Assembly: GCF_003966145.1 (NCBI RefSeq)
Contig: NZ_RXNR01000029.1
Coordinates: 1 to 49,506, forward strand
DNA length: 49,506 bases
Reading direction: 5' to 3'
Origin: Lysinibacillus telephonicus
Lineage (GTDB): Bacteria; Bacillota; Bacilli; Bacillales_A; Planococcaceae
Below are positions 16,583-24,873 of the stretch, piece after piece. Position numbers and translations under genes: made by a program. Every line of letters starts with the position of its first letter. Within the stretch, counting starts at the first letter, position 1. The notes beneath the pieces are model-generated. The model ran no database searches and was not told the origin of the DNA. It saw nothing but the letters and a program-made list of their open reading frames with translations.

Positions 16583-17941
16583 ATTAAAACCTACAAGTTA
16601 CTTATTTATTTATTATTCATTGCTTTTTTATTTATATTTACAGGTTCAACGGCATATAGTCATTCTTTCGTAGTTGATGAATCACCTTCAGCAAATAGCG
16701 AACTAGACATTTCACCGACCGAGATCAGGATATTTTTTAATAGCGAAGTAGAGAAAAACTTTATGATAAAAGTCTTCAATGAACAGCAGCAGGAGATATT
16801 AAGCGAGTCGGGACAAATAAGTGAAAACCGCAAAGAAATTTCAATACAAATTCCAAACTTAGAGAATGGCAAGTATAAGGTGGAATACTATGTAATTTCT
16901 TCGAATGACGGCCATCCAATTCAAGGATCCTATTACTTTAAAGTAAATGTCATCACCACTTCTACAACCGAACCAGTAAAAGGTGCAGAAGAACTACAAA
17001 CAGAACTTCCAGAAATGGAGCAAATAGAACCAAATCAATCAACATCAAATATTGTTGAAGACAATCAACCTGTTAACGCTGATGAATCAAGTAAAGAAGA
17101 ATCTCAGAAACAAACAATAATAGAAAAATTTAATCCTTCTGAACTCTTAATATACATCATGAAAACAATTTATTTTTTTGGTTTATTGTTATTGATAGGA
17201 TGGGTGTTAATTTGGCAAATAGTACGAAGCAATTCATTGGAATTAAAGAAGAAGTATTTACTTTATGGGATTGTTTTTCAAATAATCCATTTAGCGGGTC
17301 TAACTTCTGTTATCTTAATACAGCTAAATATTTTTACCATTCATGGTGTATCGCTTTCATTTAACTTCCCAATTGATTCGAGCTTTGGTTTTCTATGGTT
17401 TACTTCACTTTTTATTTCCCTTCTGGGGTTAATGATACTTTACAAAAATAGATGGTTCGATTTGTTTTTCATTTTCGCTATCGTTGTTAGTAAAAGCTTA
17501 AACAGTCATGCTGCTGAATTTGATCCTGTTCCTTTATTAGTTATTGCTGATTGTATTCATCTACTTGCAGCTTCTTTTTGGGCGGCAGGATTAGTTTATA
17601 TTTTATTATTCTGGAGAAAACAACGACTTTACGTAAAATCGTTTCTACCCATTTTTTCAACTTATGCATTAATAAGTTTTGTATTATTAACAGTTACAGG
17701 CAGTGTAATGGCAATGAACTTTTTACCAAATATAGAAGCCTTAAGAACGCCTTGGGGAATTCTTTTACTTGTAAAAATTATACTAGTTTGTATTGTCATT
17801 TTTATCGGCAGCAAGGTTCGATTGAAAATGAAAAATAATCAGACAGTGGATTTAGGAAGATGGATTACGTTTGATTTTTTATTAATGTGTTTTATTGTGA
17901 TTGTTGTAGCTATATTAACTTATCTAAACCCGCTGCCTTAG
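16583..17941 (+). CDS. CopC-CopD fusion copper-handling protein (YcnJ-like), ATT start
   Basis: 452 aa. No ATG/GTG/TTG exists between the in-frame stop at ~16550 and 16763, yet the frame encodes a full signal peptide (KTYKLLIYLLFIAFLFIFTGSTAYS) then a CopC domain whose mature N-terminus is His (HSFVVDESP). The best start is ATT 16583, seven bases after AGGAG. CopC (residues ~26-125) ends with the conserved DGHPIQGSYYF; an acidic linker follows (~130-185), then an eight-helix CopD domain with HLLAASFWAAGL. It probably binds and imports copper at the cell surface, fitting supply of copper to the multicopper oxidase downstream. Confidence 0.75.
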   Translation: MKTYKLLIYLLFIAFLFIFTGSTAYSHSFVVDESPSANSELDISPTEIRIFFNSEVEKNFMIKVFNEQQQEILSESGQISENRKEISIQIPNLENGKYKVEYYVISSNDGHPIQGSYYFKVNVITTSTTEPVKGAEELQTELPEMEQIEPNQSTSNIVEDNQPVNADESSKEESQKQTIIEKFNPSELLIYIMKTIYFFGLLLLIGWVLIWQIVRSNSLELKKKYLLYGIVFQIIHLAGLTSVILIQLNIFTIHGVSLSFNFPIDSSFGFLWFTSLFISLLGLMILYKNRWFDLFFIFAIVVSKSLNSHAAEFDPVPLLVIADCIHLLAASFWAAGLVYILLFWRKQRLYVKSFLPIFSTYALISFVLLTVTGSVMAMNFLPNIEALRTPWGILLLVKIILVCIVIFIGSKVRLKMKNNQTVDLGRWITFDFLLMCFIVIVVAILTYLNPLP

Positions 17942-17944
17942 GAT

Positions 17945-18352
17945 TTATGACCTTACAGAAAAACAAAGTAAGGCAAACATAGCATAAACAAGAATTGTAC
18001 AAAAAGTTATAAGGGGAAGATCTGCCACAACCCCGATCATTGGTCCCATAATGCCAGCCATCAAGCCGCTTGAGACACCTGAAAGTAAAGTCTGATAATC
18101 TACTAACGCACCAAAAATTGCTCCAATTAGTATCGCAATTAAGGTAGTTGCAATTGTTATCGTTGTATAATGTGCTGGAAATGCATACCCTAATAAAGTT
18201 CCAATGGCTATCCCCATAACACCGCTGCTTGTCATAGCAATATTCATTCCAAGATGGTAACTAATTAGATACTTTAATTTTTTTAAGAAAGTATAAGAAA
18301 TTGAACACACTAGAAAATAGCTAATTAAAATGATTAGTATTAAAATACTCAT
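17945..18352 (-). CDS. small polytopic membrane protein, glycine/methionine-rich
   Basis: 135 aa from ATG 18352, which has RBS AAAGGAG; the frame extends upstream to 18385 without an RBS. Four helices carry small-residue motifs: SSGVMGIAIGTLLGYAF, ATTLIAILIGAIFGALV and SGLMAGIMGPMIGVV. No family is recognised. Lying inside the presumed Mnx region on the opposite strand between the copper protein and a cluster protein, it could be a metal-transport-related protein, but nothing beyond location supports this. Confidence 0.6.
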   Translation of the reverse strand: MSILILIILISYFLVCSISYTFLKKLKYLISYHLGMNIAMTSSGVMGIAIGTLLGYAFPAHYTTITIATTLIAILIGAIFGALVDYQTLLSGVSSGLMAGIMGPMIGVVADLPLITFCTILVYAMFALLCFSVRS

Positions 18353-18430
18353 TTCATCCGCTCCTTTCCCATAGTGTATGAACAATTCTATATGGCTGGT
18401 ACTAGTCGAATAGTTGAAAGGATGTTAGAG

Positions 18431-19117
18431 ATGTATGAAAAAGATTATCCCGAATTAAAAAAAGAAGAGGGGTACACTTCACCTGCAAGCTCATTGCCAT
18501 TACATGAATTAAAAATGCTGCAAGAATATATCCATAGTGCCAATTTACAAAATCTTGGGCAAAAACTTCCAAATTATAAACAACAAATGATTCTTCTTAA
18601 ATTTTTTAAAGCGAAAAAGAATCAATTAGTTGAAATTTATTCCCGTAATAGGGAAGAAGTAATCCATACGATTGGAAAGGTAACAGTTGTCGGTAGAAAT
18701 TTTGTTATGTTAAGAACACTTTTTACTCGAATATGGATTCCATATACCGCAATCCATTCTGCTAAGACCCCATTTGGAATAGCGGATGTACCTGCCTCAC
18801 ACCAAAATGTAGTTATTGATGAAGAATTGCGGCGCAAATTGTTAACAAACTTCGGTGCGACAGTTGCAGAGAAAGAAACATTGCGACAGCAGTTTTTTGA
18901 AGAATTGCTTGAGACGAATTTGAAAAATATGAAGGGGACAAAACTTACCATAACTGCTGGTAAACAACATAGTGGGAAGGTTCGTGAAGTACAACTAGGC
19001 AAGATTATTTTAAAAAATAATGAAGAACTAATGATAAATAAAATAAACTATATAAAACAAGCTCGATTTATTTCATTTTTTCAACGATACCTTTCAAAAT
19101 GGACTTTCAAAGTCTAA
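18431..19117 (+). CDS. Mnx-cluster protein of unknown function, paralog of the 23694 gene
   Basis: 228 aa from ATG 18431, placed nine bases after AAAGG; in-frame starts at 18374 (GTG), 18392 and 18422 are possible but lack spaced RBSs. A predicted helix (LPLHELKMLQEYIHSANLQ) is followed by two copies of a small beta-type motif: VIHTIGKVTVVGRNFVMLRTLFTRIWIPYTAIHSAK and KLTITAGKQHSGKVREVQLGKIILKNNEE...INYIK. The gene product after mnxG shares the same order of elements. It has no signal peptide. A terminator follows at 19119, so it is not co-transcribed with mnxEFG except by read-through. Confidence 0.65.
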   Translation: MYEKDYPELKKEEGYTSPASSLPLHELKMLQEYIHSANLQNLGQKLPNYKQQMILLKFFKAKKNQLVEIYSRNREEVIHTIGKVTVVGRNFVMLRTLFTRIWIPYTAIHSAKTPFGIADVPASHQNVVIDEELRRKLLTNFGATVAEKETLRQQFFEELLETNLKNMKGTKLTITAGKQHSGKVREVQLGKIILKNNEELMINKINYIKQARFISFFQRYLSKWTFKV

Positions 19118-19118
19118 A

Positions 19119-19154
19119 AGAGTTTTCCACTTATGGAAGACTCTCTTTTTTTAG
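19119..19154 (+). terminator. terminator between the 18431 gene and mnxEFG
   Basis: AGAGTTTTCC (19119-19128) pairs with GGAAGACTCT (19135-19144), one G-U, 6-base loop, then a run of T. Confidence 0.85.
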
Positions 19155-19203
19155 TAATTTATTTAATCTTGTGCTTTTGTATATCCCATTCCCTCAAAAT
19201 TTC

Positions 19204-19212
19204 CATAATATA
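19204..19212 (+). promoter_or_regulatory. possible sigma-K/E type -10 before mnxE-like gene
   Basis: CATAATATA fits the CATAnnnTA pattern and lies 32 bases before the mnxE-like ATG, downstream of the preceding terminator. A clear -35 is not visible. Confidence 0.3.
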
Positions 19213-19243
19213 AGTTTACAAGATTTTAAGGGGGTGTAATTCA

Positions 19244-19531
19244 ATGAGGGAACCGATTATACCTGAAAATGAGGTATTTTTAGAAATGTTGGGCAAAACA
19301 ATATTACTCGTAACAGAAAGTAAACAGTTAAATATTTTGGGGCAAACATTTCGTCCAATATTTTCAGGGAAAGTAGTGGAAGTGACGAATGGGTATATTA
19401 CACTAGATCCAGCAATAATCAAAATGCATAATGCACCGTTTTATAAATTTCCGACACCATTAAGTTTTCCAATGGAAGCTATTTCAGTCTTTACAGAGTT
19501 TGATCCAGATAGAAGAATTCCGCTAATCTAG
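19244..19531 (+). CDS. mnxE: MnxE-like small subunit
   Basis: 95 aa, RBS GGGGGTG. The sequence LGKTILLVTES...FSGKVVEVTNGYITLDPAIIKMHN...PMEAISVFTEF is predicted all-beta. In Bacillus SG-1/PL-12, MnxE and MnxF are ~100-aa proteins encoded directly before mnxG; they form an oligomer that binds copper and MnxG. This gene has that size and position, so the assignment rests on synteny as much as on sequence. It contains a KMHN segment that might bind metal. No signal peptide. The next gene follows after ~40 bases. Confidence 0.6.
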   Translation: MREPIIPENEVFLEMLGKTILLVTESKQLNILGQTFRPIFSGKVVEVTNGYITLDPAIIKMHNAPFYKFPTPLSFPMEAISVFTEFDPDRRIPLI

Positions 19532-19571
19532 TTGCTAATTAAAATCTTAATTGATAGAAAGGATGAAATAG

Positions 19572-19889
19572 GTGATTGACGATTCTTTAATTTCCTTAGG
19601 AAACGATCAACCTGATATTAACGCAATAAGACAAAGTGTTGTGACTCAGGAATTTGAAGACAATATAGGGAAAAGGGCATTTATTCTTATTTTTCCTTAC
19701 CCATTTATGATTATCGGAGAAATTATAGATGTAATGAGCGATTATTTAATAATAAAAGCTGAAGTAACGAATGTAACAGAGCTGGATGGTGAAGAATTTC
19801 GTGTGCATATAGACGATATCGAAGTGTTTTATATTGAAAAGAATCTTAGTCGACCTATTCCTGACATTAGGAATGGTCATCATGATTAG
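19572..19889 (+). CDS. mnxF: MnxF-like small subunit, GTG start
   Basis: 105 aa from GTG 19572, preceded by GAAAGGATG. After an acidic N-terminus it has IGKRAFILIFPYPFMIIGEIIDVMSDYLIIKAEVTNVTELDGEEFRVHIDDIEVFYI, the same strand-turn pattern as its neighbours, and ends NGHHD. Its stop overlaps the mnxG start (ATGATTAG), which implies translational coupling. By size and position it corresponds to MnxF, partner of MnxE in the manganese-oxidase complex. Confidence 0.6.
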   Translation: MIDDSLISLGNDQPDINAIRQSVVTQEFEDNIGKRAFILIFPYPFMIIGEIIDVMSDYLIIKAEVTNVTELDGEEFRVHIDDIEVFYIEKNLSRPIPDIRNGHHD

Positions 19890-22800
19890 AAAATATCATA
19901 TTGTCGCAATACCTATCCGCATCGTAGTAAATCGCTTTGGTGATCATGACCCAAATGGCATGATGTATGTATTAAAAGAAAATGAGGATATTGTAAAAAA
20001 GAAGGTGGAGCTAAATCCCTTTTCGACGGTTGATTTAGTAGAACCTTTAGTAATACGGGCAAACGTAGGCGATACGATTGAAATATTATTTGAAAATCAG
20101 CTTCCTTTTAATACTGGGATTCATATTCAAAATGCAGAGTATGATGTAATGACTTCTGATGGTGCTTTTGTTGGATTGAATCGGAATACAACCGTTCAAC
20201 CGGGAAAATCCATTATTTATAAATGGAGCGTTGACTTTGAAGGAATTAACTTCTTTTCGGATTTAGGAAATCCTTTATCAAGTGAATTAGGAAGCAACGT
20301 TCATGGTTTATTTGGAGCATTATTTGTAGAACCGCGCGGATCTTGGTGGACGGACCCTGTAACGGGCAAACCGATAAATAGTGGAGTGTTTGCTGATGTT
20401 CACAATCCTTTATTACCGTCATACAGGGAGTTTGGCTGGTTCTTCCACGATGAAATGGAAGTCGATGATTTAACTGGACAAAAGCCTATTAGTCCACACA
20501 CATTGCAGCCAGAAGCAACACATTTAATAAACTATCGTTCAGAGCCGATGCGCAACCGACTAAGGTTGATACAAGAAGGCGTTGTATGCCCGGACTGTGA
20601 AGGGGAAGAAGTACACCATGATTCATGGGTTTTTGGGGATCCTGATACGCCAATATTACGTGCATACGTTGGAGATCCGATTAAAATTCGCTTAGTCCAT
20701 GGCGGAACTAAAGAAACCCATTCTTTCCATTACCATTTACATCAATGGCTATTTGAAATGAATGACTCTGATTCAGAGATTGTGGACGTCCAGGCAATTT
20801 CGCCTCAAAATCAATATACTGTATCTCCAGCCTATGGTGCAGGCAGTCTGCAGGGGGCTTTTGGTGATGCGATTATTCACTGTCACCTTTATCCTCACTT
20901 TGGCGAAGGAATGTGGGGAATGCAAAGGACATTTAATACTTTGCAAGATGGTAGCATGTGCTACCCGAATGGGGTTCAAATTAAGGCGTTGCAGCCATTG
21001 CCAGATAGGCCTCTTCCACCTAAACCAACTTTAGAAAAGCCAGGGTTCCCTAACTTTATACCAGGTATACCAGGATTTAAAGCACCCCGCCCACCTCTAG
21101 GAATTATTGGTGGAAGAAAGCCTACAGAAATTGAAAAAAATCAATTCGCCCCAAATGCTGTTCCAGGAGCTGTTTTTGTAAATCCTACTACGGATGAAAC
21201 GCCAATAAGAGAGTTCCATGTCGTATTAATTCAAATGCCAATTGTTTACAATAATGAAGGATGGTATGATCCTGAAGGACGTTTATACGTACTAGCAGAG
21301 GATGAGGAAGCAGTTCGGTCTGGAAAGAAGAAGCCGGAGCCGCTTGTCATTCGTGCCAATGCCGGTGAGGCAATTCGATTTAAATTTACGAATAAACTAC
21401 CAGAGACAATCGGAGGCAATGCTTTTCAATTAGTAACTCGAACGTACGAGGCAGGAATGCACGTACACTTTGTTAAGTTTGATGTTTTAGTTTCAGATGG
21501 CGCGAATGTTGGATGGAACTATGACTCCTCTGTGCTTTCTGGAGAAACAATAGAATATCAATGGTTTGCTGATGTAGAACTGAAGTCAACATTTTGGCAT
21601 GACCACCTATTCGCCAATGAACATCAACTACACGGAGTCTTTTCAAGTATTAATATTGAACCAAGAGGATCCTATTATTTAAACCCTTATACTGGAGAAG
21701 AAATGAACTCTGGTACACAAGCAATGATAATAAATCCACTTATTCCAGACTTCCGCGAAATTAATTTGTTTGTTCATGATTTTGCACTGCTATTTGATAA
21801 AGACGACAAACCACTAAATCCACCACCATTTCCAAGTTCCCCGGATGACCCAGGTGTAATGGCTGTTAATTACCGTAATGAACCAATTCAGTTTCGCTTA
21901 AAAGAACCGCATTGTGATCCAGCTTATGTATTTAGTTCATGGGTGCATGGCGATCCAGTAACACCGTTGTTAGAAACATATAATGGAGATCCTGTGCGTG
22001 TTCGATTAATACAAGGGGCACAAGAAGAATCCCATAGTTTTAATCTTCACCGTCAGCGTTGGCATCGTGAAAGAGGAGACTTGGACTCAGAGCTTGATCA
22101 ACAACAGCATATAGTAATAGCTGAAACCTTCACTCTAGAATTCAACATGGAAGGTGAAGGAGATTTTGATATGCTCTATCATTTTGGTTCAGTAGACGAT
22201 ATTTGGCTGGGAAATTGGGGGATATTCCGTTCATTTGGAAAAAGAGTACCACATTTAAAACCACTGCCAGATCGAGAGCAACTTCCATTAAGAGAGAAGC
22301 CATTGCCTAAAAAAACAGGAAAAGTACCACCACTTGTTTCTCAATCTGAATTTGAATACCCTAAAAATGCAAAAGTTCGAAAATACGACGTAGTAGCACT
22401 TAATACAAAAATCGAATATAACGATTATGGAGATCATGACCCATTCGGCATTGTGTTTGCTTTAGAAAAAGACGTTGATGCAATACTTTCAGGTAAATTA
22501 AATCCTGAACCCCTTATTATAAGAGCCAATGTTGGAGAATTCGTAGAAATTAAGTTAATGAATTGCTTGAAAGATATTGATCATCATAATGGTAGACATG
22601 GATATCCAGAAGTGCCAGTTGAAGCATTCTTCCCTCCATCAAATCGAATTTCTATGCATGCACAGCTATTAGTATATGATGTACGACATTCTGATGGTGC
22701 AACAGTAGGGTTTAATTGCGACCAAACAATCGGCCCTGGCGAATGCATAACATACAGCTGGTATATTGATCAGCCGATTGGAAGTGTAAATCTTTGGGAT

Positions 22801-23697
22801 ATGGCAGATATCCGGAACCATCGACACCATGGTGCATTTGGCATGTTAATTACAGAACCACGAGGCTCACAATATTTAAATCATAAAACGAGAAAAGAAG
22901 TTGAAACTGGGAGCCAAGTAATTATCTCAACACCATTATTACCTGAATTTAGAGAGTTTTCACTTTTGATGCATGATGGTGTAAGGCTAGTTGATAAAAA
23001 TGGCAAATTGATTATAGATCCACAACCTCTCTTTGTAATAGATGAAGAATTCCCAGACTTTGAGGATCAAGGTTCAAGAGGGTTTAATTACCGAAATGAG
23101 CGGTTTAGCAATCGTATAAAAAAGTTTAACGAAGTCTATAAAGTGTTCAGTTCAAGAGTATTTGGAGATCCAAGCACACCATTATTTTTAGCTTATCCGG
23201 GTGATCCAGTAGTAATTCGATTTACATTCCCAGCAGATAAACCTAGAGCACATTCATTTGCTGTTCACGGACATATATTCCATAGAAGTAAAGATGATAT
23301 TAATTCATCTTTGATTTCTGTTGAGGGCCAAAATACTGTTGGTTCGAATGATAATTTCCATTTATTATACGGAGCCGGCGGGTTATTTAGTAAGCCAGGC
23401 GACTACATGTACCGCTCAGGAAATATTCGATGGGATATAGAATTAGGATTGTGGGGAATCATGCGGGTTCTTAGAAATAGAAAAAATTTATTAGCTCCTT
23501 TGAAAATGAATAAATGGAAGCAAAATAATACTCTAAATTATCAATTAGATAGGAAGAATCTAAATTCAAAGAAGTTTCAAAAGAAGGGCAGAGTAAAGAT
23601 TACTTCTCGCCGTTCTTATAAAAGGAAAATAATAAAACAGAACCGGGCTACTTCTACACCAAAACATCAAAATAGAGATGAGGGTGTTCAATCATGA
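19882..23697 (+). CDS. mnxG: MnxG-like giant multicopper oxidase (manganese oxidase)
   Basis: 1271 aa from ATG 19882, which overlaps the previous stop; upstream in-frame ATGs (19834, 19873) lie inside the mnxF-like gene. Three tandem ~390-aa units begin near residues 2, 444 and 833 (pattern RKYxVVxxxxxIxYNxxGxxDPxG), each with two cupredoxin domains, six in all. Copper ligands: HSFHYHLH (H280, 283, 285, 287) and HCHLYPHFGEGM (H333, C334, H335, H339, M344) in unit 1; HVH (527-529) and WHDH (573-575) in unit 2. Laccase motifs are thus permuted. Unit 3 lacks a full set. The enzyme family oxidises Mn(II) to Mn(IV) oxide on spores, with MnxE/F. A ~65-residue Lys/Arg-rich tail ends the protein. No signal peptide, as expected for mother-cell assembly. 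Confidence 0.88.
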   Translation: MIRKYHIVAIPIRIVVNRFGDHDPNGMMYVLKENEDIVKKKVELNPFSTVDLVEPLVIRANVGDTIEILFENQLPFNTGIHIQNAEYDVMTSDGAFVGLNRNTTVQPGKSIIYKWSVDFEGINFFSDLGNPLSSELGSNVHGLFGALFVEPRGSWWTDPVTGKPINSGVFADVHNPLLPSYREFGWFFHDEMEVDDLTGQKPISPHTLQPEATHLINYRSEPMRNRLRLIQEGVVCPDCEGEEVHHDSWVFGDPDTPILRAYVGDPIKIRLVHGGTKETHSFHYHLHQWLFEMNDSDSEIVDVQAISPQNQYTVSPAYGAGSLQGAFGDAIIHCHLYPHFGEGMWGMQRTFNTLQDGSMCYPNGVQIKALQPLPDRPLPPKPTLEKPGFPNFIPGIPGFKAPRPPLGIIGGRKPTEIEKNQFAPNAVPGAVFVNPTTDETPIREFHVVLIQMPIVYNNEGWYDPEGRLYVLAEDEEAVRSGKKKPEPLVIRANAGEAIRFKFTNKLPETIGGNAFQLVTRTYEAGMHVHFVKFDVLVSDGANVGWNYDSSVLSGETIEYQWFADVELKSTFWHDHLFANEHQLHGVFSSINIEPRGSYYLNPYTGEEMNSGTQAMIINPLIPDFREINLFVHDFALLFDKDDKPLNPPPFPSSPDDPGVMAVNYRNEPIQFRLKEPHCDPAYVFSSWVHGDPVTPLLETYNGDPVRVRLIQGAQEESHSFNLHRQRWHRERGDLDSELDQQQHIVIAETFTLEFNMEGEGDFDMLYHFGSVDDIWLGNWGIFRSFGKRVPHLKPLPDREQLPLREKPLPKKTGKVPPLVSQSEFEYPKNAKVRKYDVVALNTKIEYNDYGDHDPFGIVFALEKDVDAILSGKLNPEPLIIRANVGEFVEIKLMNCLKDIDHHNGRHGYPEVPVEAFFPPSNRISMHAQLLVYDVRHSDGATVGFNCDQTIGPGECITYSWYIDQPIGSVNLWDMADIRNHRHHGAFGMLITEPRGSQYLNHKTRKEVETGSQVIISTPLLPEFREFSLLMHDGVRLVDKNGKLIIDPQPLFVIDEEFPDFEDQGSRGFNYRNERFSNRIKKFNEVYKVFSSRVFGDPSTPLFLAYPGDPVVIRFTFPADKPRAHSFAVHGHIFHRSKDDINSSLISVEGQNTVGSNDNFHLLYGAGGLFSKPGDYMYRSGNIRWDIELGLWGIMRVLRNRKNLLAPLKMNKWKQNNTLNYQLDRKNLNSKKFQKKGRVKITSRRSYKRKIIKQNRATSTPKHQNRDEGVQS

Positions 23698-24455
23698 TAC
23701 ATTGTGAAAATTGCCATAGTATTTCATGCAGTTGTGGTAAATTAAACGGTGGCTTGTTTGGCTCACCATTTTTATGCAAAAAGCAAAAAAGAACCCGTCG
23801 CTTTGCATCTCCTACGAGCGGACTGCCTCAGGAAGAACTGGATGAATTACAGGAATGTATTGAGTTAGCGAATGATTTATTACGTTCTTTAGGTTCAGAA
23901 AGAGACGAGGGAAATAAAAGGCAATTACAACTACATTTTTTAAATATGAAAGGAATGGTTGTAAAAGCAAATATACTTCCTTTTCCTCTTGCAGATAGCC
24001 AAGAATTGATAAACAATCATAAAAAAAGTATCTATAAAATAGGAAGAATAGCAACAGCTGGACGGGATTTTATACAAATAAATTCAGTTGGATCAGCAAT
24101 ATTTATTTTATATGATCAACTGTTATCAATAGCTAGGGCAGATAATTATGAAGAAGAATATCCAGAGGATGATTTACTGGATGTAGATTTTTATACAAGA
24201 AGGGAATTAGCATTTAATTTTGGGGAGTATGTTTCAAAAAATCCAAACCTCATTAATCTATTTTTCGGTCTCTCATTATTTTTAAAGCTAAAACAATTTC
24301 TTGGCAAAGATGTGAAAGTTAAAACATTTGAAAAATTCTATAGTGGAACACTAACTTGTGTAGAAGAAGGAACAATTACAATAAAAAATAAGAGTGAGGA
24401 AAAAAAGATTAATTTAAATGAAGTTTGTTATATAGAAGTAATCAATTTAAAATGA
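23694..24455 (+). CDS. Mnx-cluster protein of unknown function, paralog of the 18431 gene
   Basis: 253 aa; ATG overlaps the mnxG stop (ATGA), with GAGGGTG upstream, so the two are translationally coupled. The N-terminus is cysteine-rich (CENCHSISCSCG) and may bind metal. After the helix LPQEELDELQECIELANDLL come two beta-type motifs, YKIGRIATAGRDFIQINSVGSAIFILYDQLLSIARA and GKDVKVKTFEKFYSGTLTCVEEGTITIKNKSEEKKINLNEVCYIEV. These parallel those of the 18431 product. It may be an accessory or assembly factor of the oxidase complex; function unknown. Confidence 0.65.
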   Translation: MIHCENCHSISCSCGKLNGGLFGSPFLCKKQKRTRRFASPTSGLPQEELDELQECIELANDLLRSLGSERDEGNKRQLQLHFLNMKGMVVKANILPFPLADSQELINNHKKSIYKIGRIATAGRDFIQINSVGSAIFILYDQLLSIARADNYEEEYPEDDLLDVDFYTRRELAFNFGEYVSKNPNLINLFFGLSLFLKLKQFLGKDVKVKTFEKFYSGTLTCVEEGTITIKNKSEEKKINLNEVCYIEVINLK

Positions 24456-24563
24456 AGTTGTTAATTACTTTTAATTCTATATTGCTAAAAAGAAAACTTG
24501 TTATATAATAAATTGACGATAAAATTGCAAAGTAATATTTTTAATATTTATGCATATCTATAG

Positions 24564-24604
24564 AAATCGTGTGCATCTTTTAAGTAGATGTACACGGTTT
24601 TATT
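24564..24604 (+). terminator. terminator at the end of the Mnx cluster
   Basis: AAATCGTGTGCATCT (24564-24578) pairs with AGATGTACACGGTTT (24586-24600) with two wobble pairs, followed by TATTT. Confidence 0.75.
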
Positions 24605-24786
24605 TGATTATTAATATTCCGCAAAAATAAGAAAACATGCTACCTAACAATCAGGAGTTACATATAATAAACTGACCTGTATAAACTTATGCGGAGTTGT
24701 TAATTAAGTGGTGGATATTAACAGTAAATTTATATGTTACTTGATAAGTCTTTTTGGTAAAATTATTGTGTTTTCTATAAATAGAC

Positions 24787-24815
24787 TTGACGTAAGTAGA
24801 TAAAATTTGTACACT
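24787..24815 (+). promoter_or_regulatory. sigma-A-like promoter of the aspartokinase gene
   Basis: TTGACG (24787-24792), 17 bases, TACACT (24810-24815). The start codon lies ~60 bases downstream. Confidence 0.5.
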
Positions 24816-24873
24816 GTGAACAATCAAATGTTTTTTCGGAAAATACAATTTTGAATAGTAAGGATCTGATGAA

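Larger units (their letters stand above)
24456..24873. other. intergenic region between Mnx cluster and aspartokinase
   Basis: It contains the cluster terminator (24564-24604) and a promoter (24787-24815). No lysine riboswitch or other leader that would be expected for some aspartokinase genes was recognised; the rest is AT-rich with nothing seen. Confidence 0.6.

Noticed and set aside
24605-24873. Lysine riboswitch upstream of aspartokinase
   Set aside because: None of the L-box conserved segments is present; only a plain promoter was found.
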